A stretch of 64,000 bases of DNA from CAZRIE01 sp964600075. GTDB taxonomy: Bacteria > Bacteroidota > Bacteroidia > Flavobacteriales > Flavobacteriaceae. Each line of letters begins with the position of its first letter. Positions within the stretch are counted from its first letter, which is position 1. The notes beneath the pieces were generated by a model. The model searched no databases. It saw only the letters and a list, made by a program, of their open reading frames with translations, and was not told the DNA's origin. The position numbers were made by a program, and so were the translations under genes. Where the stretch lies: the NCBI GenBank assembly GCA_964600075.1, contig CAZRIE010000011.1, positions 8,153 through 72,152 of the forward strand, in the 5' to 3' direction. This document shows positions 1-8,396 of the stretch, in pieces.

Positions 1-1
1 A

Positions 2-55
2 GAGGAGACAATTTCGGAAGTTGTGCGTATACTAAAAGAAGAATTAGAAGATTAG
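2..55 (+). CDS. nusA: Transcription factor NusA, C-terminal end only
   Basis: Only the last 17 codons and the stop are in the window; the gene runs in from the left edge. The visible tail reads ETISEVVRILKEELED and matches the acidic C-terminus of Bacteroidota NusA, the elongation and antitermination factor that binds RNA polymerase and nascent RNA. The identification rests on this short tail and on position: nusA lies directly upstream of infB in most bacteria, and the 40-base gap to infB with no terminator fits a shared transcript. With so little protein visible this is a good guess, not proof. Confidence 0.7.
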   Translation, partial: EETISEVVRILKEELED

Positions 56-95
56 CTATATTAGCAGCGATTAAAAGAATTAGCAGAAAGTATTT

Positions 96-3019
96 ATGGC
101 AGACATTGCGAAAATAAGGCTTAATAAGGTCCTTAAGGAATTTAATATTTCTTTGGATAGGGCGGTAGATTTTCTGGCCTCTAACGGGCATGAGATAGAT
201 GCTCGACCTACTACAAAGATTTCCGATGAGGTTTATGAAGTGCTTCAGGAGGAGTTCCAAACCGATAAGAGCAAGAAAGTTGCTTCTAAAAAAGTCGGCG
301 AGGAAAAACGCGAAGAGAAGGAAGCTTTGCGTTTGCAATTAGAGCAAGAGCAAGAAGAAAGACGATTGGTGCGTGAAAAACGTGCGGCTGCTTCCGAAAA
401 AGCTTTGGTAGGCAAGGTCGAACTTGCTGGCCCGAAAACAGTGGGCAAGATAGACCTCAATCCGAAGAAAAAGGAAAAAGAAGCTCCAAAAGAAACTTCA
501 AAAGAAGCTCCAAAAGAAACTTCAAAAGAAGCTCCAAAAGAAACTTCAAAAGAANNNNNNNNNNNNNNNNNNNNNNNNNNNNNNNNNNNNNNNNNNNNNN
601 NNNNNNNNNNNNNNNNNNNNNNNNNNNNNNNNNNNNNNNNNNNNNNNNNNNNNNAAAAGAAGCTCCAAAAGAAACTTCAAAAGAAGCTCCAAAAGAAACT
701 TCAAAAGAAGCTCCAAAAGAAGAAAATGTTGTTGTTGAGCCAGAACTGAAACCAGAGACTGCAGAGAAGGCTCCTGAAGTCAAAAAAGAAAAAGAGATAG
801 AGGCCGAGGTAGTCGAGGAAACTAAGGAAGGTGAAGATGTGTTGGCCACTAATTATAAAAAGCTTTCAGGTCCTAAGATTACCGACAAAATAGACCTTTC
901 CCAATTCAAGAAACCAAAGAAGAAGAAAGAGGAAGTAAAGAAACCAGCTGAAAGTAGCGATCGTAAAAAACGCAGAAGACGCATAGTAAGCAGCCCAGGT
1001 GTCAAAACGGGAGCAGGAGCAGGCCCAGGTGCAAGAGGCAAGGCGACGACCGGTGGGGCCAGAAAAGGCGGTGGCGGAACACGTTTCGGGGCGCCAAAAG
1101 TAGAGCCGACCGAAGAAGACGTACAAAAACAGATTCGCGAGACCCTCGAAAAATTACAGGGGAAATCGAAAAAAGGCAAAGGAGCCAAATATAGAAGGGA
1201 TAAACGGGATCAACACCGTCAACAGACCGAAAAAGATCTCGAGCAGCAAGAACTTGAAAATAAAGTGCTGAAAGTAACGGAATTTGTTACTGCAGGTGAG
1301 GTCGCTACTATGATGGACGTTTCAACTACCGAAATTATATCGGCTTGTATGTCGCTAGGGCTCATGGTTACTATGAATCAACGATTAGATGCCGAAACCT
1401 TATCTATAGTTGCCGATGAGTTCGGTTATGAAGTAGAATTCGTTACAGCAGAGTTGGAAGAGTCTATCGAAGTTGAAGAAGATGCTCCAGAAGATTTGAA
1501 GCCACGAGCGCCTATCGTTACGGTAATGGGCCATGTCGACCATGGTAAGACTTCATTTTTAGATTATGTACGTGAAGCAAATGTTATCGCAGGAGAAAGT
1601 GGGGGTATTACCCAACACATCGGGGCCTATGGCGTAACCTTGGAAGATGGACAAAAAATCACTTTTTTAGATACACCGGGTCACGAAGCCTTTACGGCAA
1701 TGCGGGCCAGAGGTGCCCAGGTTACCGATATTGCGGTAATCGTTATTGCAGCTGATGATGATATTATGCCCCAGACCAAAGAGGCGATTAGCCATGCCCA
1801 AGCAGCAGGCGTACCCATTGTATTCGCGATAAACAAAATAGATAGGCCGACCGCCAACCCTGATAAGATCAAAGATGGCCTTGCCCAAATGAACCTGTTG
1901 GTCGAAGACTGGGGCGGAAAGATTCAGTCGCATGATATTTCGGCCAAAACGGGCGAAGGGGTAAAAGAATTGCTTGAAAAGGTATTGCTTGAAGCCGAAC
2001 TCTTGGAATTGAAGGCCAATCCTGATAAGATGGCCAACGGTACTGTTGTCGAAGCTTTCTTGGATAAAGGACGAGGCTACGTTTCGACTATTTTGGTGCA
2101 GGGCGGAACCCTTAAAATCGGGGATTACGTTTTGGCCGGAACCAACAGTGGTAAGGTCAAGGCCATGCAAGATGAACGCGGAAATATTGTATTGGAGTCA
2201 GGTCCTGCTACTCCGATATCTATTTTAGGATTGGATGGCGCACCGCAGGCCGGAGACAAGTTTCACGTATTGGAAGATGAAAAGGAAGCCAAGCAGATAG
2301 CGACAAAACGATCGCAGTTACAGCGTGAGCAGTCGGTAAGAACACAACGTCATATTACGTTAGACGAAATCGGAAGACGAATCGCCTTGGGCGATTTTAA
2401 AGAACTGAATATTATATTGAAAGGTGATGTTGATGGTTCTGTCGAGGCATTGACCGATTCTTTCCAGAAACTATCTACTGAAGAGATTCAGGTAAACATT
2501 ATCCATAAGGGCGTAGGTGCCATAACCGAGTCAGACGTGTTGTTGGCCTCTGCATCCGATGCCATAATTATTGGCTTTAATGTAAGGCCGATGGGCAATG
2601 CTAGGGATGTAGCTGAAAAAGAGGAAATCGACATCCGAATGTATTCTATTATTTACGATGCCATCAACGACCTTAAAGATGCAATGGAGGGAATGTTATC
2701 CCCAGAAATCAAGGAAGAGATCTTGGGTACTGCAGAAATTCGGGAAACCTTTAAGATTTCTAAAGTGGGTACTATTGCAGGATGTATGGTAACCAGCGGA
2801 AAAATTCTAAGAAATGCGGGTATTCGACTCATACGAGATGGTGTAGTAGTCTTCACAGGTGAATTGTCATCTTTGAAACGGTTCAAAGATGATGTCAAAG
2901 AAGTAGCCAAAGGTTACGATTGTGGTCTACAGGTCAAGAATTTCAATGATATTTTAGAAAGTGATATCGTAGAGGCCTTCCAAGAGGTGGCAGTTAAGAA
3001 GAAGTTGAAGACGAAATAA
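96..3019 (+). CDS. infB: Translation initiation factor IF-2 (interrupted by assembly gap)
   Basis: IF-2 is the GTPase that brings initiator fMet-tRNA to the 30S subunit and promotes 50S joining. An IF2_N-type helical domain opens the protein (RLNKVLKEFNISLDRAVDFL). A lysine/glutamate-rich linker follows, with KEAPKETS repeats, then a second IF2_N domain near 1270-1450. The G domain shows GHVDHGKT at 1529-1552, DTPGHE at 1670-1687 and NKID near 1831. The usual domains II-IV run to the stop. The frame before the 100-N gap (555-654) differs from the frame after it, so an ORF caller splits the gene. The downstream part is open from base 656 and its repeats read in register, so this is one intact gene with a gap of wrong nominal length, not a frameshift. 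It is probably cotranscribed with nusA. Confidence 0.95.
481..722 (+). repeat. 24-bp in-frame tandem repeat in infB
   Basis: The unit aagctccaaaagaaacttca plus aaag repeats exactly at 481-504, 505-528 and 529-552. After the N gap it resumes at 660-683 and 684-707, with a partial copy to 722. It encodes the octapeptide KEAPKETS in the linker between the IF2_N domains. The true copy number is hidden by the gap. Confidence 0.95.
555..654. other. Assembly gap (100 N) inside infB repeat
   Basis: Exactly 100 Ns, the usual placeholder for a gap of unknown size, placed inside the tandem repeat. The repeat phase on the two sides requires 24k+17 missing bases if the array is unbroken. That keeps the infB frame open; 100 does not. 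Confidence 0.98.
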
Positions 3020-3052
3020 TTCCATATGGTCTAGCTTCCGAATGAACGGAAC

Positions 3053-3068
3053 GGGCAGGCAGTCGAAG
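3053..3068. repeat. Dispersed GGCAGTC element, copy 1
   Basis: GGGCAGGCAGTCGAAG, 34 bases after infB. It is the partner of the element at 43614-43629. Confidence 0.45.
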
Positions 3069-3120
3069 TAACTATCCTAAATCGAAGGGTCTTCGACAAT
3101 ACTCCAACATACATTAAATA

Positions 3121-3151
3121 AAAAAATCGACCAGTTAGGTCGATTTTTTTT
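3121..3151. terminator. Bidirectional intrinsic terminator between infB and the SPOR gene
   Basis: AAAAAATCGACC, loop AGTTA, GGTCGATTTTTT: a 12-bp perfect stem with A and T tracts at its two ends. It lies between two convergent genes and can stop transcription from either side. Confidence 0.9.
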
Positions 3152-3156
3152 GGAGT

Positions 3157-3549
3157 TTATTGCTTGGAATTTGGTGCCTGCCGAGTCGATTTTTTAGGTT
3201 TTAGCAGCATCGCATCTGGGTATTTTTGCCTGACCTCCTTGAACTTTCTTTCGGCATCCAATTTGATTTTGAACCGCCCGACCCTCACGCGATAGGTTGG
3301 AGAATCGAAATCGATTTTCGATGGGAGATCGGGATAATCCTGTTCTACTTTAGACTGTATGTCCTGCGCCTTGGCATAGGAGCCGAACCCCACTTGAATG
3401 CGGTAGTATTCCGAACTTTCGTTCGAAGTCTTATAGATTTCCAACAAATCCGTGATTTTTTTATCCTGTTCAATAGTTATTTTTCCCTGTTGGGCATGGC
3501 AAAGATTGAAGGTTAAAGTGGAGAGCAAAATGATTATGACTGTTTTCAT
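3157..3549 (-). CDS. Secreted SPOR-domain protein
   Basis: About 130 residues from the ATG at 3549; a second ATG lies one codon upstream at 3552, and the longer ORF upstream is not needed. The start MKTVIIILLSTLTFNLCHAQ is a signal peptide, so the product is periplasmic. The C-terminal part (YRIQVGFGSYAKAQDIQSKV ... YRVRVGRFKIKLDAERKFKEV) has the two-repeat pattern of a SPOR domain, which binds denuded glycan strands of septal peptidoglycan. Only one SPOR domain and no membrane anchor or enzymatic domain are visible, so a specific cell-division role is inference. It stands alone, converging on infB and divergent from actA. Confidence 0.85.
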   Translation of the reverse strand: MKTVIIILLSTLTFNLCHAQQGKITIEQDKKITDLLEIYKTSNESSEYYRIQVGFGSYAKAQDIQSKVEQDYPDLPSKIDFDSPTYRVRVGRFKIKLDAERKFKEVRQKYPDAMLLKPKKSTRQAPNSKQ

Positions 3550-3582
3550 CATATGGAATTTATTGGGTCTTAAGATTTTATG

Positions 3583-3610
3583 CAAAAGTAAATTTTTCAA
3601 GATCAAACAA
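3583..3610 (-). promoter_or_regulatory. Candidate promoter of the SPOR gene
   Basis: Reading the minus strand: TTG (3608-3610), 17-base spacer, TACTTTTG (3583-3590), a full match to the Bacteroidota -7 element TAnnTTTG. The spacer is shorter than the usual 19-21, so confidence is moderate. Confidence 0.45.
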
Positions 3611-3667
3611 TAGCATCTCGAATTTATTTAGAACAATTATAAATTATAAATTATCAATCCGTTAACA

Positions 3668-3698
3668 TTTTCAAAATAAAGTCTATGTCGTATTTTTG
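3668..3698 (+). promoter_or_regulatory. Candidate promoter of the act operon
   Basis: TATTTTTG at 3691-3698 fits TAnnTTTG. Twenty bases upstream is TTT (3668-3670) where the consensus is TTG. A start here gives a leader of about 80 bases before actA. It is the best match in the divergent 3550-3785 interval. Confidence 0.45.
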
Positions 3699-3785
3699 CA
3701 CTTGATTTTAGCATCGATGAAATAGGACTATGTTTCCTGATATTATAAACTATCATGCCAAGATTTCGACAGAAATTAAACTCAT

Positions 3786-5147
3786 ATGAAAAAGGTTCCG
3801 TGCCGCCATCAGATTTCTAAGATTTTAGGTATATCTATATTATTTTTCCTACTACTTTCCACTTCTATTTTTGCGCAAGAGGCTGCTGTTGAAGAAGCTG
3901 CAACAGAGGTTGTTAGTTCTGATCAAGATGCTGGTGGAGATCCTGTTGCGGGAAAAACGCTCTTCAATCAGAATTGTGCTGCGTGCCATGCCTTGAATCG
4001 CAAAATGACCGGTCCTGCTTTGGCCAATGTCGAGTCACGATTAGCTGAAGAAGAAGGTTTAGACCGCGAATGGTTAAACCGATGGATCAAAAACAGTTCT
4101 GGAATGATTGCTTCTGGCGATTCATATGCCAACAAAATTTATAATGAGTACAACCAGGCGGCAATGACCGCTTTCCCAACTTTGGCCGATACGGATATCG
4201 ATAATATTTTGGCCTATACGGCTGCGCCTCCACCGGCGCCCGTGGCGGCAGCTACTGCCGTTGCCGGCGGAAGTGGTACCGGTGAATCATCAGGTATATC
4301 CAACGAAATTATATTGGGCGCTTTAGCTGTGGTCTTTGGGCTATTGGTTATGATGCTTTTCTTGGTGAACAAGACGCTCCGTCGTATCGCTGAAGCCAAT
4401 GGGGTAGTTATTGAAAAAGAACTGATTGAGAGGCGTACCCCAATTTGGAAAGCTTTTGTGCAAAACCAGTTTTTGGTCTTCGTGTCGGTTATCTTCCTCT
4501 TGTTAGGTAGTGCTTATTTCGCTTACGGCTGGATGATGCAAGTTGGGCTCGACCAAGGTTATGAGCCGATTCAACCGATACATTACTCGCACCGTATTCA
4601 TGCTGGCGAGAACAAAATCGAATGTAAATATTGCCATTCTTCTGCTAGGGTCTCTAAACACTCGGGAATTCCTTCTTTGAATGTTTGTATGAACTGCCAT
4701 AAATCGATTTATCAAGTTGGCGACGTAACATTGGCTGAAGGTAAGCAGGAGTATGGGGTCGATTACAACAAGGAAATCGAAAAATTGTATGCTGCCGTAG
4801 GGTGGGATGTTGAGAACCAGAAATATACGGGCGAAAGTCAGCCTGTAGAATGGATCCGTATTCACAACCTGCCTGATTTCGCCTATTTTAATCACTCACA
4901 GCATGTCAGTGTTGGAGGTATAGAATGTCAGCAATGTCATGGGCCGGTCGAAGAGATGGAGATTATGTACCAGTACTCGCCATTGACTATGGGTTGGTGC
5001 ATCAATTGTCACCGAGAGACGAATATCAAAGTAGAGGGGAACGCCTATTACGAAAAGATACATGCCGAACTTTCCAAGAAATATGGAGTGGATAATTTAA
5101 CGGTCGCTCAAATGGGTGGACTCGAATGTGGAAAGTGTCATTATTAA
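3786..5147 (+). CDS. actA: Alternative complex III, multiheme cytochrome c subunit ActA
   Basis: ActA carries electrons from quinol within the membrane-bound alternative complex III to the periplasmic acceptor. The 453-residue product begins with a signal peptide (LGISILFFLLLSTSIFAQ). A monoheme class I cytochrome domain follows (CAACH, with the downstream M of KMTGPAL nearby). Two hydrophobic segments come next (around IILGALAVVFGLLVMMLFLV and FLVFVSVIFLLLGSAYFAYG). The C-terminal half has five heme-binding motifs: CKYCH, CMNCH, CQQCH, CINCH and, at the very end, CGKCH. That makes six hemes: the classic five plus one from the N-terminal fused domain. It is first in the operon actABCDEF-coxBA, 34 bases ahead of actB. 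Confidence 0.93.
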   Translation: MKKVPCRHQISKILGISILFFLLLSTSIFAQEAAVEEAATEVVSSDQDAGGDPVAGKTLFNQNCAACHALNRKMTGPALANVESRLAEEEGLDREWLNRWIKNSSGMIASGDSYANKIYNEYNQAAMTAFPTLADTDIDNILAYTAAPPPAPVAAATAVAGGSGTGESSGISNEIILGALAVVFGLLVMMLFLVNKTLRRIAEANGVVIEKELIERRTPIWKAFVQNQFLVFVSVIFLLLGSAYFAYGWMMQVGLDQGYEPIQPIHYSHRIHAGENKIECKYCHSSARVSKHSGIPSLNVCMNCHKSIYQVGDVTLAEGKQEYGVDYNKEIEKLYAAVGWDVENQKYTGESQPVEWIRIHNLPDFAYFNHSQHVSVGGIECQQCHGPVEEMEIMYQYSPLTMGWCINCHRETNIKVEGNAYYEKIHAELSKKYGVDNLTVAQMGGLECGKCHY

Positions 5148-5181
5148 TAGAACAAGCAAGTAGTTAATTACATAGAAACGT

Positions 5182-8100
5182 ATGGCATCAAACAAAAAAT
5201 ATTGGAAGAACGAAGCGGAGTTAAATCCCAACGATTCCATTGTTGAGACGCTAAGACAGAACGAATTTGTAGAGCCAATTCCCGTAGATGATTTTTTAGG
5301 TAATAAAGAGAACCTAGCGGCGACATCTACAAATAGAAGAGATTTTCTTAAGTATGTCGGTTTTAGTACCGCAGCGGCTTCTTTGGCAGCTTGCGAAGGG
5401 CCGGTTATAAAGTCCATTCCTTATGTAGTTCAGCCTGAAAATATTATTCCTGGGGTAGCTAATTTTTACGCCACGACCATAGCGAACGGATTTGATTTCG
5501 CCAGTATTTTGATAAAGACCCGTGAGGGCCGACCTATCAAAGTCGAGAAGAATACTGAAGCGAAAGTTGGTGGCGGTGCAAATGCGCGAGTTCAGGCTTC
5601 GATATTATCTTTATATGATAGCACACGCATGCAAGGTCCTCTGGCCAATGGCGAACCTGTTGAATGGAGTGCTTTAGATTCCGCTGTAAAGGCTAAAATG
5701 GGAAGCTTGAAAAATTCAGGTCAGCAAATTGCTTTGTTGACCCAGACCTATGCGAGCCCTTCGACGAAGAAGCTTATTGATGAACTGAAAGCCGCTTATG
5801 GTAATGTGAGCCACGTTACTTATGATGCAATTTCAGAAGATGCTGCACTGACTGCTTACGAAGCTAAATATGGCGAACGCGCCTTGGCGGATTATGATTT
5901 TGAAAAAGCGGATTTTATTGTGTCGTTCGGCGCTGATTTCTTAGGAGATTGGCAGGGTGGGGGCTATGATTCCAGTTACTCTAAAGGTCGAGTTCCGAAA
6001 AAGGGAAAAATGTCCCGTCATGTGCAGTTCGAGGCCAATTTATCTTTGACAGGGGCAAACGCCGACAAACGATTGGCTTTGACACCCATGCAGCAGAAAA
6101 TAGCGCTAGCTCAGCTATATGCGAAATTAAACGGAACTAGTGTTGGTGGAGAGTTGCCTGAGAATGTTCAGATGACCATTGAAAACGTAGCCGCCCAAAT
6201 ACGAAAAAATAAGGGTAGTGCTGTAGTGGTTACAGGCCTAGACGATGTCAATGCCCAGACCGTTGTTTTAGCTATTAACGAAATGTTGGGCAGTAAGGCC
6301 TTTGATTCGAAAGCGCCACGATATGTAAGACAAGGAAACACTGAAGCAGTGAAAACTTTGATTTCAGATATGAATGCCGGAAAAGTAGGCGCTCTGATCA
6401 TGGATGGTGTAAACCCCATGTATACCTTGCCGAATGCTGCAGAGTTCAAAGCTGGTATCGAAAAAGTAGGTCTATCCGTTATATTTTCTACCAATTGGAA
6501 CGAAACTACAGAAGTTGCACAGTATACCGCTGCAGCCAATCATTACTTAGAGTCTTGGGGTGATACCGAAATTAAGAAGGGACATTTCAGCCTAATGCAA
6601 CCAACTATTCGAGAACTTTTTGATACACGACAGTTTCAAGGTGCCTTGTTAAAATGGATGGATAGCGAAAACAGCTATTATGATTACATAAAAGAAACTT
6701 GGAGAGCTGGAATTTCAGGTGATTCTGGTTGGAATAAGGCTTTGCATGATGGTGTTTATTCAATGGCCGACGCATCTGCTCTAGTTTCAATGGTTGAAAA
6801 TACCGACGCTGACCCAGAAAATACTACTTTACAAGAAGAAGATAAAGAGGGTGTTGAACCTTCTATGGTAGAAGAAGCCATGACCGAAACTCGGGTAATT
6901 CCAATTGCAACTGCTATTAACAGTTTGACCAATGCCACAAGTGGTGGAGGAATGGAATTGACCTTATACTCTAAAACCGGTATGGGTGCCGGGCAACACG
7001 CAAGTAACCCGTGGCTTCAAGAATTTCCAGATCCCATAACACGGGTAACCTGGGATAATTATGTGACTGTTTCAAAAGCAGATGCAGAACGTTTAGACCT
7101 GAAGAACGAAAATGTTGCCAATGGGGCTCTTGATGGTAGTTATGCCAATGTCACTGTTAATGGAGTAACGATAAATAATGTGCCGGTTATTATACAGCCA
7201 GGTCAGGCCATCGGTTCTATCGGCCTTTCTTTCGGTTATGGGAAGAAAGTCGGTCTAAAATCGGAAATGCAGACCGGGGTAAATGCCTATCCGTTATATC
7301 AAGATTTTAAGAGTACACAACCTGCTACAATAGAGAAAGCTTCGGGAATGCACGAGTTTGCATGTGTTCAATTGCAGAATACTTTAATGGGCAGGGGTGA
7401 TATCATCAAGGAAACTACCTTGGAGATTTTCAATACAAAAGACCACGGGGAGTGGAACGAAGTACCTGTAGTGTCTTTAGATCATAAAGAAGTACCGGCT
7501 ACCTCCGTTGATTTGTGGGACAGTTTTGACCGTTCTATCGGACATCACTTTAATATGTCAATCGACCTGAACTCCTGTACGGGCTGTGGAGCATGCGTTA
7601 TTGCCTGTCATGCAGAGAATAATGTGCCTGTGGTTGGCAAGCAAGAGGTAAGAAAAAGTAGGGATATGCACTGGTTGCGTATCGATAGGTACTATTCCTC
7701 AGAAAATACCTTCGAAGAAGATGATACCAAGAAGGATGATTTTGATGGCCTGTCCGGAGATAGAGGCTCTTTAAGTGGTTTTGGGGAATTGGAAGATCCA
7801 AATGCTAATCCTCAAGTAGTTTTTCAACCGGTTATGTGCCAACACTGTAATCATGCCCCTTGCGAAACAGTTTGTCCGGTTGCGGCAACTTCGCATGGTC
7901 GTCAGGGACAAAATCAGATGGCTTATAACCGTTGTGTCGGTACTAGATATTGTGCTAACAACTGTCCGTATAAAGTACGTAGGTTCAACTGGTTCTTGTA
8001 TAATAACAACGACGAGTTCGACTACCACATGAACAACGATCTAGGTAAGATGGTCTTGAACCCTGATGTAAATGTGCGTTCACGTGGGGTTATCGAAAAA

Positions 8101-8361
8101 TGTTCGATGTGTATACAAAAAACACAGAAAACGATTCTAGATGCCAAAAGAGATGGTCGCCTGATAGAAGATGGCGAGTTCCAAACGGCATGTTCATCTG
8201 CCTGTAGCAATGGAGCCATTGTTTTCGGGGATATTAATGATAAAGAGAGTGAAGTTGCCGAATTAAAGAAAAGCGACCGCATGTACCATTTGTTGGAAAG
8301 TGTGGGCACGCAACCCAATGTATTCTATCACGTGAAAGTGAGGAATATTGATGAGGCATAA
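5182..8361 (+). CDS. actB: Alternative complex III, molybdopterin-oxidoreductase-like iron-sulfur subunit ActB
   Basis: 1059 residues. ActB is the large periplasmic subunit that relays electrons through iron-sulfur clusters. A twin-arginine motif RRDFLK (residues 52-57) precedes a hydrophobic stretch ending SLAAC at Cys71. This fits Tat export, possibly with lipid attachment. Residues about 75-700 resemble the catalytic-like half of molybdopterin oxidoreductases, which in ActB is known to lack the cofactor. The C-terminal quarter is a ferredoxin-type electron-transfer domain with four Cys groups: CTGCGACVIACH, CQHCNHAPCETVCP, CVGTRYCANNCP and CSMC with a distal ACSSAC. It follows actA closely and precedes actC by 35 bases. 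Confidence 0.93.
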   Translation: MASNKKYWKNEAELNPNDSIVETLRQNEFVEPIPVDDFLGNKENLAATSTNRRDFLKYVGFSTAAASLAACEGPVIKSIPYVVQPENIIPGVANFYATTIANGFDFASILIKTREGRPIKVEKNTEAKVGGGANARVQASILSLYDSTRMQGPLANGEPVEWSALDSAVKAKMGSLKNSGQQIALLTQTYASPSTKKLIDELKAAYGNVSHVTYDAISEDAALTAYEAKYGERALADYDFEKADFIVSFGADFLGDWQGGGYDSSYSKGRVPKKGKMSRHVQFEANLSLTGANADKRLALTPMQQKIALAQLYAKLNGTSVGGELPENVQMTIENVAAQIRKNKGSAVVVTGLDDVNAQTVVLAINEMLGSKAFDSKAPRYVRQGNTEAVKTLISDMNAGKVGALIMDGVNPMYTLPNAAEFKAGIEKVGLSVIFSTNWNETTEVAQYTAAANHYLESWGDTEIKKGHFSLMQPTIRELFDTRQFQGALLKWMDSENSYYDYIKETWRAGISGDSGWNKALHDGVYSMADASALVSMVENTDADPENTTLQEEDKEGVEPSMVEEAMTETRVIPIATAINSLTNATSGGGMELTLYSKTGMGAGQHASNPWLQEFPDPITRVTWDNYVTVSKADAERLDLKNENVANGALDGSYANVTVNGVTINNVPVIIQPGQAIGSIGLSFGYGKKVGLKSEMQTGVNAYPLYQDFKSTQPATIEKASGMHEFACVQLQNTLMGRGDIIKETTLEIFNTKDHGEWNEVPVVSLDHKEVPATSVDLWDSFDRSIGHHFNMSIDLNSCTGCGACVIACHAENNVPVVGKQEVRKSRDMHWLRIDRYYSSENTFEEDDTKKDDFDGLSGDRGSLSGFGELEDPNANPQVVFQPVMCQHCNHAPCETVCPVAATSHGRQGQNQMAYNRCVGTRYCANNCPYKVRRFNWFLYNNNDEFDYHMNNDLGKMVLNPDVNVRSRGVIEKCSMCIQKTQKTILDAKRDGRLIEDGEFQTACSSACSNGAIVFGDINDKESEVAELKKSDRMYHLLESVGTQPNVFYHVKVRNIDEA

Positions 8362-8396
8362 AAATAAGAATAGAAAGTAACTATATATAGAAGTCT

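Noticed and set aside
481..722. CRISPR-like array
   Set aside because: 24-bp units are directly contiguous with no spacers and are in coding frame.
1667..2170. 167-residue minus-strand ORF
   Set aside because: Antisense to the conserved G domain of infB; composition is that of a shadow frame.
96..3019. infB as a frameshifted pseudogene or two genes
   Set aside because: The frame change coincides exactly with the 100-N gap in a repeat, and both sides are open and in repeat register.
4503..4895. 130-residue minus-strand ORF in actA
   Set aside because: Fully antisense to the heme domain of actA; no recognisable protein features.
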